The position numbers and the translations under genes are program-made. Below the pieces are notes generated by a model that saw only the letters and a list, made by a program, of their open reading frames with translations, did not search any database and was not told where the DNA came from. From Haliclystus octoradiatus (Eukaryota; Cnidaria; Staurozoa; Stauromedusae; Haliclystidae), in contig OU744448.1 of the NCBI GenBank assembly GCA_916610825.1, forward strand, positions 35,301,993 through 35,365,992: a stretch of DNA of 64,000 nucleotides. The letters are read 5' to 3'. Shown piece after piece: positions 34,033-46,111 of this stretch (positions within the stretch are counted from its first letter, which is position 1; each line of letters begins with the position of its first letter).

Positions 34033-37000
34033 CTAACAGATTCCTTTTCTAATTAACTCATCTTCATTTTCAACTAATATAACTACGTCAGTTATTCTGG
34101 CTACCAACGCTCGAACTTCTCCCGGGTCAGAGTCATTCCATGTGTATTCTAAATGTTTAACTGCATAACGTTCAACTGATAAAGCATCTCGGTTTGAAGG
34201 TGATGATACCAGAGACAAATTAGCAATGAAAATGAATAATGCTTCAGGATGCTGAACATTTTCGCTGTCACAAAACTTGAAATATAACTTTGCTACTTCA
34301 AATGATATCTTATCAATATTTTCTATAATAAAGACCTTCTGTCCTCCAAGCAATCTTGATTGTATCTCATCATGAAGTTTCTCTTTTCCAGAATTAATAT
34401 CATTTGTTATGTAGTCTGACATGTCCATAAATACATAATTTTCTTGGGCAAATGTGGATGCAAGTGGCCTCACAATACAACTTACAGTTTGAAATGAAGT
34501 GCTGTCAAATGCTACAAGGAAAAGCCGTACTGGGGCCTTGATATTGTTATTAAAATCACAAATATGTGGCATGCATACACGGTCCATGACATTCCAAAGT
34601 CGTTGTGGCTGCATCACAAAATTGTTCTGTAATGATTGCCTCTGATGTTTCATCTCAATTTTGCACTTATTATTGTTACCAGGACTTACATGATCTGGTC
34701 CATGTTGCTTGGTTACATTCCACCAGAGTAAAGTAGCTATCACAATTGCTAAAATTACTACCAAAGCTGGGATATTCCATTGAAACTAAAACAGAACAAA
34801 AGGATGAAATGAGCTTAGAACTGAGATCACAAAAAACATCTTAGTAACTGGATCATTTGAGCAATGCTGGCTGCATTTTTACGATTTAAAAATATTTTCT
34901 TAAATAAAAGTAAGCATAACATTATTGGTGTAGAGCTCAATTTACATAGCGTATATTGTGCTATACCGTATCAAAAATCCTGTGTTACGAATGTGGGTGA
35001 AAAACTGCAGGCCATCGGAGTAAGACTGGATTAATCACACCAGCATCGGTTACTATCAAGTAATTATCTGTCTGAAATTCATTTCGAAATTCTAAAAAGT
35101 TAAAAGTAAATTAATAAGTGAAATAGAGTGTGAACCAAACAGTAAAATGCTGAGTGAATTGGTTGGTTTGATATATAGACCAAATTGTTTAAAGTCCAGA
35201 AATAGCATACTTGATGATATAATAACCGTAAAGTTGAGTTTTGTGAAATTATGATTCAGAATGAAACATCAATGAGAGCGCTGCGAGATCTTAAGTATAT
35301 CGTCGTATAGAATCCTAGGTTTTTCCTAAACTTTTCTTATGAATTTTGCCACACAACGTAACATAAGAAGCAATAAATATTTGCATTAAAACAATATCCA
35401 ATTTCAAAGGAACTCATGTGAGATCAACTAGGACAGAAACTATGAGAGAATGTTAAATTTTGATAAATTAGTTCTACAAAATTACAAAACTCTGATCAAT
35501 GATTGGTCAATCTAGCTCAGTCTTCCTGGGATCCCGACTTTTCTCTTACACTAATCGTCAAGGTAACGATAAAAAAATAGATGCCTTTTACGTCAGACAC
35601 TAAGGAACGCCTTTAGACATTGGCTATGTAAATAGTGCAGTAAGACCGTATGTCTCTATAGACATGTCAGATTGCATAATCAATTTAAATAGAAGGTAAG
35701 AGGCTGTACATGGGATTTGAGGATAGAATTTCTCTCCAAAATGAAAATACTTTATAGATAGTATCCTGTTCTAAAATGGCATTCAGCAGTGGTTCTGTAT
35801 AGGACTGATTATGTTCTGAATTAAATAATGTGCATGCCTCCCTTCAAAATGTCCTGTCCATATTCCTGTATAACAAGATTATTTCAGTAGAGGCAAACAA
35901 TAAATGTATTTAGGAAAACTCGCATACCCATGCTAACAGGCATCATGGGAAAAAGAAACAAGTTGTGATTTCACGTTTCCATCAGCTTAGCCTGTCACTG
36001 CCTCCTCATAAATCGACAAAATCTTACAACAGCAAAATTCTATTACGTGATTTGAAATCGCATCTGATTGGCCTTCTAAAGTTGAATCATACTGGGTAAG
36101 GGATATGAGTAATGTTCTGAGGAATGCGAGAAAAGATAAGCTTTCTCTGTGGCTGCAATATTATATCAACTTATATGTGAAGAAGACATCCGTATGTGAA
36201 TTACAACCGTGCAAAATCAGTTTTCGTTGTGTGTATTTTAATATCCTACACATTCAAAATGTTATAAATAAAATGCGGTAATTATGTTACCTGGTTGGTT
36301 GATCTTTGTGATTCATTGTAAAATCCTTGATTTTTGTTATAATTTAAATTTTCTTCTTCATGCACAGTTTTGTTATTAAGCCTCTTGACTGTTGTCTGCA
36401 ACATAAAGTTTATAAATCTATCCAGAAATACCCATAATAAGCTGTATGTAAATATAGTGGGATAGTGGGCACCAATCAATAAGAATTCTGCAGATTATTA
36501 AATAGAATGGGGGCTAATGATGTTGACTTTCAGTCTGAAAATAAAAATTTAGTGGGACTAAATGGTTCCCCTCTAGAGGAGTCCCATGGGTATGTCATTA
36601 TGGAAATATTTCGTGAAACTCATAAAGTACAAGGCCAAAGTAAACATTTTGAATGAAGTAACCCATCCTTTATTAAGCAGAGCAGGTTGTATTGCTCTCA
36701 AATTGATTCCTAAAGAATGGCTTCCCGTTACAAGCATTATCCCTGGGACCCCCAAGCTCTCCTAAAGCAACCCACATAGTAAAAGTAAGTAATGTAGACG
36801 GTGTCGCCCTACCGAAGGCACCGGTACCACTCCTCTATTTCTAGATGAGTGACTATTTTAAATGCTCTTTGTTGATCTCAGCTGCAACACGTCAGATCAA
36901 TTTCAGCAGATTTCATGGCAGATAGGTCTCAATTGTCAATGCGCAACGATGCGCCACAGCTACTCACAATGCAATTCCTGAAACATTCCATCCGCTATCC

Positions 37001-40000
37001 TTAGATGGTACTCATTTGATGTTTCTGTGAATGGGGATCTGGGGCTAGCCCAGATTCCTATAAATATCATTACGCGCGTGTATGCATTAGGCATTTGTTG
37101 GGCGTAAGCCATTGGAATTACATTGTTGATCGGATATCCTATAGGCCTCATTTGTGAATATTCTTTGTATTACAGACTCGATGCTTGAGTAAACTTTAGA
37201 TCTTGCTCTATACAGTCCTACAATTGTGTTCCCTTAAGACCACACTTTTACAGTTTCAGATAAAGTCAAGGCTGAGTTGACCTTTGGGGAATTCGAACCA
37301 CAGTCGATCAGATATGATCCGATCTGAAGTTCGGTTGCTCTGCCATCTGCGCTAATCCTGCCATCAACCCACATAGTGTCCAATTCGAAAGATTCAAGTC
37401 AGAAACAACTAAAGCAAAAAATATTAGCAGAATTTTCAGATGTATTTACTTCTGATGGCCCTCTCTTACCCATGTCTGGACCCGCAATGAGCATTGAACT
37501 AACAGAAGATGCTATTCCTTCAAAATGTTCTAAAGCATATCCAATTCCTCTCCACTGGCAATAGACAGTTAAAAAGCAATTAGATCAAATGATGCTAAAA
37601 GGAATAATTGAAGATGTCCCTCTAGGAGAAAAGCCAAATTGGTCATTGTCATAGAATAACTGTTGACTTCACCAAACTAAATCCATTTGTCAAACGCCCA
37701 GGGTACACGATGAAAACCTCTAAAGAAGAAGCTTTACAAATCCCGTCAATTCATCTAAAGTCACTTGTTCTGCCTCAAAAGACAGTGCATAAATTAAGCT
37801 GAAAGAAATCATAAAAGAAGGATTTCCTGCTGACAAGTACAACCTAGATTTAGATCTACATTCGTTCTGGAATGTCCGAGAAAGTTTGTCTTTGCATGAA
37901 AACCTCATCATGTATGGTCAAAGAATTGTCATTCCAATGTCGTTGAGACCAGAGATGTTAAAACTACTGCAAGGCATCGAGAGAACACTAGGCAGAGCTA
38001 GATAAACAGTCTATAGGCCTCAGATGGTAAACCGTGAACGATATCACTCAAAGTGTGAAGCATTGCCAATTATGTCAACTAAACCAACCCAGTCAGCCAC
38101 TAGAGCACATTAGTCAGGCAGAAGCACGTACCTGGCCTGGTCAAGCTATAGCCATGGACCTATTCAGTCATGCTGGTAAAGAATATCTGGTGATTGTTGA
38201 TCGTCTTTCCGGATGGCCAGAAATATATGACCTTGGTAGATGAGGAAGCAATACTGATGATGTCGTAGAAAGCACAACTCAATGGAGCGCTAAACTTGGC
38301 ATTGCAGGCAACCTAGAATCTGATGGTGGCCTACAATTCAAGTCACAATACTTCAAACATTTTTGTCAATTGTGGGGTATAAAGCATGATCCCTCGTCCC
38401 CATACAACCTCCAAAGTAATGGGTTTGCCGGAGCAGCAATTAAATCTATGAAGACTTTAGTAAAGAAAACCACGCCTAAAGGAAATATTAATACAAACTC
38501 GAACACGCTTGCCAGTTGGACCCGTAATCTTCTGTAAAGATATTAGAGAAGAAATTAAAGCTGCTGATAAGAAAGCTATCACTCAACGGCAGAAGGCAAA
38601 GGCCTACAAGGACCAACATTCCAAACCCTTAGAAGAAGATTTATTACCTGGTATAATAGTATTGGTACAAAATCCGAAAACACAACAGTGGGACACCGTT
38701 GCCAGCATAATTGAAGCATATGAAGGTCGACACAGTTATCTCGTAAAGACAGAAACAAACCGCCTCAAGTGGCATAACCGACGATTTATCCACCCCGCCC
38801 AAGGCAAAGACCAAGGCAAAGATAAAGACAAAGTTCAACCCGTATCCGTCGTACTCCGAATTGGTATCAGCCATAAAGACGAAAGATGGTAATGAACTTC
38901 TGTCTCCGAGGGGAGGCATGTAGTATATAATAATTAATAATACTAATATTTACAACGTCATTAAGCTAATCACATTTAGTTGTAAATTAGGCACACAGGA
39001 GTGTATTGCACAGCGTTGTAAAACTAACACGTATATGATTAATAAAACGAGAGTTACACAAGTTATCTTGATGTTTGATCGTTTGTCTTATTTCGTCCTT
39101 AAACCTCTATAATACAATCTTACACCACAAAACTACGTAAAGCCTTCAGCAGACAGGCTGAGAAAAAAGATGGGAATACTTTGTTCAACTCAATAAAATC
39201 GATAAGAAGAGCATCTTTGTTAAGCTGTGATTGCATATAGTAATCGGCATATAACAAGCCATTGCCTTCCAAAATTAGAACAAAATTATCACAAGATCTC
39301 AAGGTTGCAGCTTACAGCGCATTTCTGATTTGAGAAATACGGATCAACATTTAGTCACAAGTTTCTATGGCAAGGTGCTCCACCTCTCGGTTTCATGGAG
39401 CTTATACGGGATAGAGGCTGTTGCCTGGCCAATAGTGTTTGCAAACAATTATAATGGGACCATGAGATCTATTGATTTGAGAGAAACATATTTGTAAGTT
39501 ATATGTAACATGCTATTATTAAATACCTTGTTGAGTTTCTTTAGTAATTCAAAAACATCAGCTCTTAGCTTAACAAAAGAAAACAACAGAGATCATAATT
39601 AGAAAATGTTGATGATAATTTGATAATTTATAAGATGACACATTAAACTCACTTTATCCTTAGATCTCAAACAGATTCTATTAATTTCATCTTCAAGCTG
39701 TTTGATCTCCTGTTAACATGAAAGCAACACATCAGAATGCGATATCATAGTAATTAGTTTATTTTTACTTTACCTTGAGTTGTTTGTCTACATCTAATGA
39801 TATGCTCCTTTCAAAGGCAAAAGCAATTTAAAAGCACAATTACCCTCGATTTGAATTACAGTGCTTAAATTGCCCATGGGAAGTTGCGGGATGGATATCT
39901 CAGAAGAGAATCTGTAACCCACCTGACCCCCGTCTGGTGACATCCCTGAATTCATACGTCTCTTTATCATCCCCTCAAATGCGTCCGTGGAGAAATCACT

Positions 40001-43000
40001 AGGTGTGCTACTGATGGCATTGTTACTACACAGTAATGGAGCTGATGCAATTAGGGAGGTTTAAATTTGCAGCGAAGTCAAATTAGAATTGTCCTTGTGT
40101 GCAAAAACAAATTTTATTTTCCCGCGCTTTAAGAAACAAGGTTTTGGCAGTTTCCATAGCAATTTTTGACGAAAAAGAAGCTTTGCAATAATGTCTTTCA
40201 TCTTATAAACAAGACCCAAATTTCAAAACAAAGACATTAAATTAAATTAATAACAATATTAAGACCATAATAAGGAACCACTGGTTGCATGGTGATGTAT
40301 CTTCAAATGATTTAAAAGCTTCCAAAAAGCGTACAGTGTATAAAGCCAACTTTAACTAACGAAACATCAACATACAAGTAATTTGCAAATTCTTTACAGA
40401 CAACACATTTAGCTACCATTTTGTAAAAAAATAGTTAACTGTTTTGTCTTCGTTATCAACCTAAACTGCATTTTGGCAGACAATGAAGACAAGCCTTCCC
40501 AGTCTCAAATGAATTTCAACTTTGACTTTGACATTGACTTCGTTCCGAATAAACCAAACTGAAACTCCCTATTGTCAAATGTGAAGGTACAACCATATAG
40601 CTGACATCACCACATCACCATCTTCACAGATTGGTGGCTGGTAAGAGAAACAGCCTCTCTTGCATGTGCTGCTGATGAATTGAAAAAATATTAATTAGGA
40701 AATACAAAAATATGATGTCTACAAGATGCTTACCTCTTTGGTAAGAAAATCTCTATCAATATCTCTGTCTATCGCATCCTGTCAATCAATTACCAAAATA
40801 ATATTTTATAGATTTTAAATGAACACAAAAGTAGCTGTAGGATATATAGCCCAAGGTAGTTACAAAAGTTGGTTACATGTATATGATAGCCCATGCTTAC
40901 AGTTATCAATACAGGCTTGGTCTCGATCAGTCTGTATGATAAAATGGCAGAATTTGTTCACTGGTATGTGGACAATGTAAAATGAGAACATTTGTCTCCA
41001 TTGTTGTATAATCTTTGGGCGTGTCCATAAAAGCATAACCCAATATTTCTCATTTCTGACAGAAGAACATAAATATTAAAGAATAGTATTCAGGAATGCA
41101 AAAGCATATCTAAATAAGATGAAGAGTAACTCTCTTGAAATCTTTTGGAAGGATGCGGATGAACAATTAAATATTTAATAAAAAAGATGAAACGATTTCG
41201 CCTTTTGTTTTGCATGTAGAAATATAAATGTAATAATGTCTGCCGAACATCAACGTCAAACTATTTGCGGTAAATAATATCGTTCCTTTTTTGGTTTCAA
41301 AAAGTGGGACACAAGAATCTCAAAATACCATGTTCAAGTTCAATTTCTCCGGGAAAATTGTTGCACTATGCAAACACGCAGTTACATTATTGGATAGAAA
41401 AAAAGTAATATCCAAATCCGTTGTGTCTCCAAAGTGTATATACCAGATATTGGGAAAATGTTTCTTAAGACAAATAAAAACAAATTGTACATGTTAATTG
41501 CACGGCCAATTCCCCTTCAAAAATGCAGTTAAAGTTATGATCTCACTTTTTTAATAGATAAGAAATTGTAATTAAAAATATATCTCTATATTTTGAGCTG
41601 AACCTTGAACAATCATTCCGAAAGCAGATTGTGAATTGGTCTGTCAGTTTCTTTTCCAGAGACAAAAAAGGAGATGTTTTGTGTTTTTCCCAATGTAAAC
41701 GCTGTTAAGTTAAATAAACGGGCTCCTGGTATTTTGAAAAGAGTTAGACATTATGTTGGACGTAACATGTACAGATAGAAACATTTTCTTTATCTAAAGA
41801 AAAAATCTCTCAAAATCAGGGATATCCATTTAAACAGATTTTCTAAGTAAATAAATGATGATGATGATGTCAGCAGCGTAGTGGTGAGTTCTGTTGCATG
41901 TATTTTCATACATTTATTTTCCTACTTCCAGAACAGAAAGGGTCCTCAAATGCAAATCTAATGATTTGTTTGTTTTCTATTAAGATTAATAATTTACCAA
42001 TTTTAAAGTATTTTGTGTGATGGAAACAGTTAAACATTGTTTTTAATAATCCCTTTTCAAATATGTTACGTGCGTACACAAACATTGCTGAGTCCCATAC
42101 CCCAAGCATTCTTGTGTATACATCTAGAGCTGCTTCGACTGCAAGTCTCTGGAATAACAAAAAGAAAACGCCTCAATTAAATTGTATATCTTAAAATCAC
42201 TGCTTTGAGGGAGCCAGGCTAGATAAGCCAATGAACTAGACAAAAAAACATACAGGGATCCAGTCAAATAAATAAAAATGTTAAATAATAATGCTTGAAT
42301 ATATCGAACTCAAAGTGATGAAAATCCAATCATATTTGTTGCCCTTATTTATCCATTCTCATCAATATCAATAAATCAATTATAAACATTAAAGGGTCAA
42401 TGACCAGTTTACAAAGAAAGGTGCTTTTCAACAAAGTTAACGGATGACATTTACCTTTTTACCTATTTAACGGATGTTCTCCGCAGGCGGAAAAACATTA
42501 TTCTTTAAAAATGGGGGGTAGCTCTGTAGACTGGGTCAAGGGGTCAAATCATCAGTAAAACCAAGTCATCTATCAGTGTTTGAGTCCAACAGTGTTAATT
42601 AATAATACCTTTTTCTCCTTTAAATCCATTCCCTGCAAACATAAAAAGAATCAACAGAAAAGGGTCTACTATGTCCTACAAGAAGATAAAAATCTTTCAA
42701 GTATGGAGTTAAATTATAACAATAAATGTGAGAACAAGTGATTTGTAACGTGTTTCATCTACACATGATAACTCAATTAAAATCCACTCAACGCCTAATC
42801 AAAGAATATTAGGAACAGGTATAGTCAAGTCGAACAACCTTGAAAATTGTTCTTCTATATTTTAAATTTAGTTTTCAAGTATGCAATTGATTCAGACTAT
42901 TAAGTCTCGATCTATTGATCATAAATATATCAACTTAACCGATCACCGTATGTATTGCCAGCTGTGTTACGCAGGCATACACATATGCCTACCTTTTCGC

Positions 43001-43739
43001 TGTTCTCTGTAATAATTCCAGCAATCTTTCTCGCTGCATCCTAAAATAAGTAAATCATGTAGCTTACCACATGCATTGCCACATTGCACTAAGATTTCGA
43101 AACAAAAACAACTTTCTGGCTGAGAACCTGAGATTGGAACATAACTGAAGCGATGTGCTGCGCATGAGCCATACCAAAGTTTTGAGGCATATTTGGCAAC
43201 GTTTGATTCAATTTGGACTAGTGGCGCCACTCAACTAGCCCTTGTCGAGCTGAATGACTGAAGCCGTGCAAATATGCGGACACGGTGAGAAGCTTTTTGG
43301 GGTAAATCTTGGAATTAAACAGAGAAATCTGAGGACTCAAAAATAACTTTCTACTGAAATGCCTATCTTTTTTAAGGGGTGTATCCTACTTTGCAAAGGA
43401 ACAATGTTCAGCCTATTTTAGCTAACGAAGATTAAAAGCGAAATTTCAAAAATGCAGGCGCGACCATTTCGTCACGACATATGATGCCATGCTCGTTACG
43501 GCTCAAAAGATTCGTGTTGGAGCTGAGCTGCTCGTGTACAGCACCAGTGCACCCCGATGTTTGATCTAATAAGAAGCCCTTAACATTAGCCCTTATACCC
43601 ACGATTTTATAACGCCTAGGATTAAGCCTTATATAATTATTATATAACTATTATAGATATAGGATCACTGTGATTAAGAGAATGTAACACCACTCACGCT
43701 GGCTGCAGAACCCAGATAATTCAGGGTAATAGTAGCCAT
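34033..43739 (-). CDS. TOR1AIP1: LAP1/LULL1-like torsin activator (TOR1AIP family)
   Basis: Type II nuclear-envelope/ER membrane protein whose lumenal domain activates torsin ATPases. The final exon 34033-34785 is the strong evidence. It holds a transmembrane segment (IPALVVILAIVIATLLWW), then a lumenal domain with VRLFLVAFDSTSFQTVSCI and KVFIIENIDKI, ending ARITDVVILVENEDELIRKGIC. Human LAP1 ends SRI...RGICL. The Arg 21 residues from the end aligns with the LAP1 arginine finger (R563). Upstream phase-0 exons join it: 36291-36395, 39527-39568, 39653-39709, 40734-40778, 42101-42148, 42609-42632, 42993-43040, and ATG exon 43698-43739 (MATITLNYLGSAAS). The predicted total is about 387 residues. 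The upstream exons are inferred from splice sites and phase only. Gene symbol is by family, not by orthology test. Confidence 0.72.
34786..36290. other. LAP1-like gene intron, nothing recognised
   Basis: 1.5 kb between the transmembrane/lumenal exon and exon 36291-36395. AT-rich, no tandem array, no inverted-repeat element and no convincing exon seen. Confidence 0.45.
36781..37364 (-). mobile_element. Full-length tRNA-derived SINE with 13 bp target duplication, nested in an LTR element
   Basis: Flanked by perfect 13 bp repeats CAACCCACATAGT at 36768-36780 and 37365-37377. Read on the minus strand it starts with a tRNA-like head right at the duplication: A box TTAGCGCAGATGG (37355-37343) and B box GGTTCGAATTCC (37299-37288). 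A long body of unknown origin follows. Total length is about 584 bp. It interrupts the retrotransposon remnant around it. Confidence 0.75.
37378..39124 (+). mobile_element. Degraded Ty3/gypsy-type LTR retrotransposon, 5' truncated, with 3' LTR
   Basis: Fragments of pol lie in the usual order but are broken by stops, frameshifts and a large deletion. The start of reverse transcriptase (37380-37790, ILAEFSDVFTSDGPLLPMSG and FTKLNPF) comes first, most of the RT core and RNase H are missing, and integrase follows. Integrase has CQLCQLNQ, then MDLFSHAGKEYLVIVDRLSG (38031-38240) and ESDGGLQF (near 38318). The expected catalytic Glu after NG(F)A reads Gly. The integrase C-terminal part is open at 38509-38892. 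A polypurine tract GAGGGGAGGCA directly precedes a 206 bp LTR (38919-39124) that begins TGTA, ends TACA and contains AATAAA. No 5' LTR is visible. Dead element in a LAP1-like intron; gag/pol-like traces may extend left of the SINE to about 36550. Confidence 0.75.
39923..40041 (-). other. Candidate alternative exon in the LAP1-like gene
   Basis: Good acceptor (gcatcag) and donor (gtgggt) surround an open 119 nt segment encoding SSTPSDFSTDAFEGMIKRRM and NSGMSPDGGQ, which looks coding. It enters in phase 1 and therefore cannot follow the phase-0 exon 40734-40778. It could follow a tiny 31 nt candidate exon at about 40904-40934 (TDRDQACIDN) that leaves one base over. Either this is an alternative module or one of the three is false. 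Confidence 0.35.
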
Positions 43740-44072
43740 TAGATAGTTATCCAAATCAAGATAAAATGAAGTTTGAAAGAGATTTCAGCAAGCCACATTA
43801 TCTGCCATGTTGAATGATTTACCAGCCTCTTCAAATGAGATGACGATGGTTCAGATATTTAGCCTCACTTCACTGCTGGAACTAATGAGTGAGGCTTTAA
43901 TGTAAGGGTATTTTCTTTTGTCAATTTGAATTGTGAGGTATCGATTTCAAGGAGGTGGCATATAGTTATCGTGGTGTTTGGTTTGGGACAGACAGAGTAA
44001 TATGCCTGTCCTGCATTTATATGATTAAAGTTGTTTAACTTCACCTCTACACATGCCATTAGTTCTGTTCCA
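43740..44072. promoter_or_regulatory. Shared divergent promoter region of the LAP1-like gene and torsin
   Basis: 333 bp between the predicted LAP1-like ATG (43739, -) and torsin ATG (44073, +). No TATA box or strong known site stands out. Its identity as a bidirectional promoter depends on the LAP1-like first exon being right. Confidence 0.45.
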
Positions 44073-46111
44073 ATGAATAATGTCAGAAATTTCGCCATTT
44101 TGCTTTTCGCATTAGCATGCCAGATTCGACTGCTTTTTGGTTTGCCGCCTGTTGGCGTTGCTGCTGCTGGGGCCGTGATAGGCCTAGCTTCATTTGCTTA
44201 CAAAGGTAAATCAATTAACATGTTTTACGTTTTTGATGTAGGCTAGTGTTATATTGTTATGAGGCTATTTGGAGTAATGTAGTTCATAATCCAAATGTGA
44301 ATAAACAGATTTTGATTTGAAGGAATTTAATAAAAATCATAGCCCAAAACTAAACTGTAATACCTAGCCTAGAGCCCCAGTAGACTTAGTAGACTAAGCA
44401 GCATCGACCATGAGGTTCTGCTGTCTCGTCTGTCAGCGTCATCTTGTAATTCCCATTATTCTACTATTTACATTACTACTATTATCGGTTTGCTACATTT
44501 GTGGTTGGCGATTTATAGCGGCAGTGTCTTTGGGGGTCGTTGTCAAATCGGCGGTAGGCGGTAAGGAACAGTTGGCACGAAGGGGAGTATGATGGGCTGC
44601 TTGTCTCCCCTATACATCTTAAATAAATAGAAGGGCTAAATCAATAAAAATTAATCATAAAAAGTAACACACAGTTGCAAAGCCACAACTAAGTAGTGAA
44701 AAATTCAAAAATATTCGGCGATGAACGCTTCTAGAATACTACAGTTTGCAGAGAAAGGTACTTTTCGACAAGACTTCAGGGGTGCGGTCACGGCATAAAT
44801 ATTTGCCCGTGGCGCTTTAACAAATTTTTGCCTTTTCTGCGGGCAGAAAAACAATATTTTATAGATAAATACAGTCAAACCTGTTATAACGGTCACCTCT
44901 ATACAGCGGCCACCTGCCTATAATGGTCACTATTGCAATCTCTAAAATAGTGTTTTCTATTGAATCAAACCTGTATATAAAGGCCACCTGTCTATAGCGG
45001 TCAATTTATCTACCTCTCGTAACTGGCCGTTATATACAGGTTTCACTGTAAAATATCTGAATCAAACAGCATATTTATGAGAGAAAAATATGATTTTCTG
45101 GCGCCTTTCTCATGTTCTCGCTATGTCACGCTCGTGCAATTATCAAGCTGTAATTCATAGCTCCCTTTTCAATATTATTTGTGAATTTAAATAAACCGTT
45201 TCTAAGAATTTTTAAATGTTCTACTTTCATCATTTTTAGGATATTGCAAATTAAATGAGTGCTGTCAGCCGGAATGGACAAGGCCTGGTTTAAAACATTT
45301 AGAACATAACCTAACTCAACATTTATTTGGCCAGCATATTGCTAAATATATCATCGTACGCTCAATAAAAAGCCAAGTTAATAACAAGAGCCCTAGTAAA
45401 CCACTTGTATTGTCTTTCCATGGTCCGTCTGGTACTGGAAAAAACCATGTTGCAAATATTATTGCTGATGCGTTATACTTCAAAGGTACGAATAGTAAAT
45501 TTGTAAAGAAGATAGTCGCAACACATGAATTCCCTTTACGTGACCAGACGGATAATTATATAACAAAGTTTAAAAAGATTGTTTTCGATGTGGTATCAGC
45601 ATGCGAAGAGTCGTTGATTATCATTGATGAAGTACACAACATGCCGGAAGGTCTGCTTAATTATCTCAGCGTTTATCTCGATAACCACAGCACAGTTGAT
45701 GGGGTGAACTTTAGAAAAGCTATTTTCATTTTGCTTAGTACAGTTGGAGAAAAACAAATTAGCGAAAAGACATTTGATCATTGGAAATCAGGTTTGCACC
45801 GGGAAGAGCTCACCCAATTTGATATGCATAATATTATTGCTGGTGTCTCTTACAATCGGGACGGCGGAGGTTTTTCTAAAAGTGTACTTATCAAACATAA
45901 TCTGATTGATTTCTTTGTGCCATTTTTGCCACTTGAACGCATTCACGTTAAACAATGTATAACTGCAAAGTTACTCCACAAAGGCAGAACAATTAAAGAA
46001 GCAGAAATTGATCAAATGGCTGGGGAGATTTTATATATTCCCGAAAATGAAAAAATATTTTCGGGCAGCGGCTGTCGTAAAATTGACAGAATAATTGACC
46101 TCCACGTATGA
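44073..46111 (+). CDS. TOR1A: Torsin family AAA+ ATPase
   Basis: ER/nuclear-envelope lumenal AAA+ ATPase. Exon 1a 44073-44205 and exon 2 45240-46111 join in phase 1, giving 334 residues (human TOR1A 332). The hydrophobic N-terminus (FAILLFALACQ, then VGVAAAGAVIGLASFAY) acts as signal or membrane-association segment. It is followed by YCKLNECC, which matches torsin YCLFAECC. LFGQHIAKYII matches LFGQHLAKKII. Walker A GPSGTGKN (106-113) has the torsin-specific Asn. Walker B is LIIIDE (D174, E175). Then come FDHWKSGLHREEL, NLIDFFVPFLPLE and the C-terminal GC motif (C323). No arginine finger, as expected of torsins. Which vertebrate paralogue it matches is not decided, so the symbol is approximate. 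AATAAA near 46183 may be the poly(A) signal. Confidence 0.93.
44410..44560 (+). CDS. TOR1A: Alternative first exon (1b) of torsin
   Basis: Inside intron 1 an ATG at 44410 opens 50 codons plus one base before a good donor (gtaagg). This is exactly the phase exon 1a ends in, so it can splice to exon 2 at 45240. It encodes a strongly hydrophobic N-terminus (LVIPIILLFTLLLLSVCYIC, then VSLGVVVKSAV), much like a torsin signal segment. The two first exons would give proteins differing only in the lumen-targeting segment. No transcript evidence is available here. Confidence 0.6.
44872..45048. mobile_element. pogo/Tigger-like MITE in torsin intron 1
   Basis: 177 bp, begins CAGTCAAACCTGTTATAACG and ends with the inverted relative of CAGTGAAACCTGTATATAAC. 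It is flanked by TA at 44870-44871 and 45049-45050. Same family as 24931-25091 in the opposite orientation. Confidence 0.7.

Noticed and set aside
42967..43230. 87-codon minus-strand frame with several Cys
   Set aside because: Runs across the acceptor of exon 42993-43040; the upstream half is intronic and has no family resemblance.
44705..44896. Minus-strand open frame in torsin intron 1
   Set aside because: Overlaps the MITE at 44872 and has no supporting similarity.
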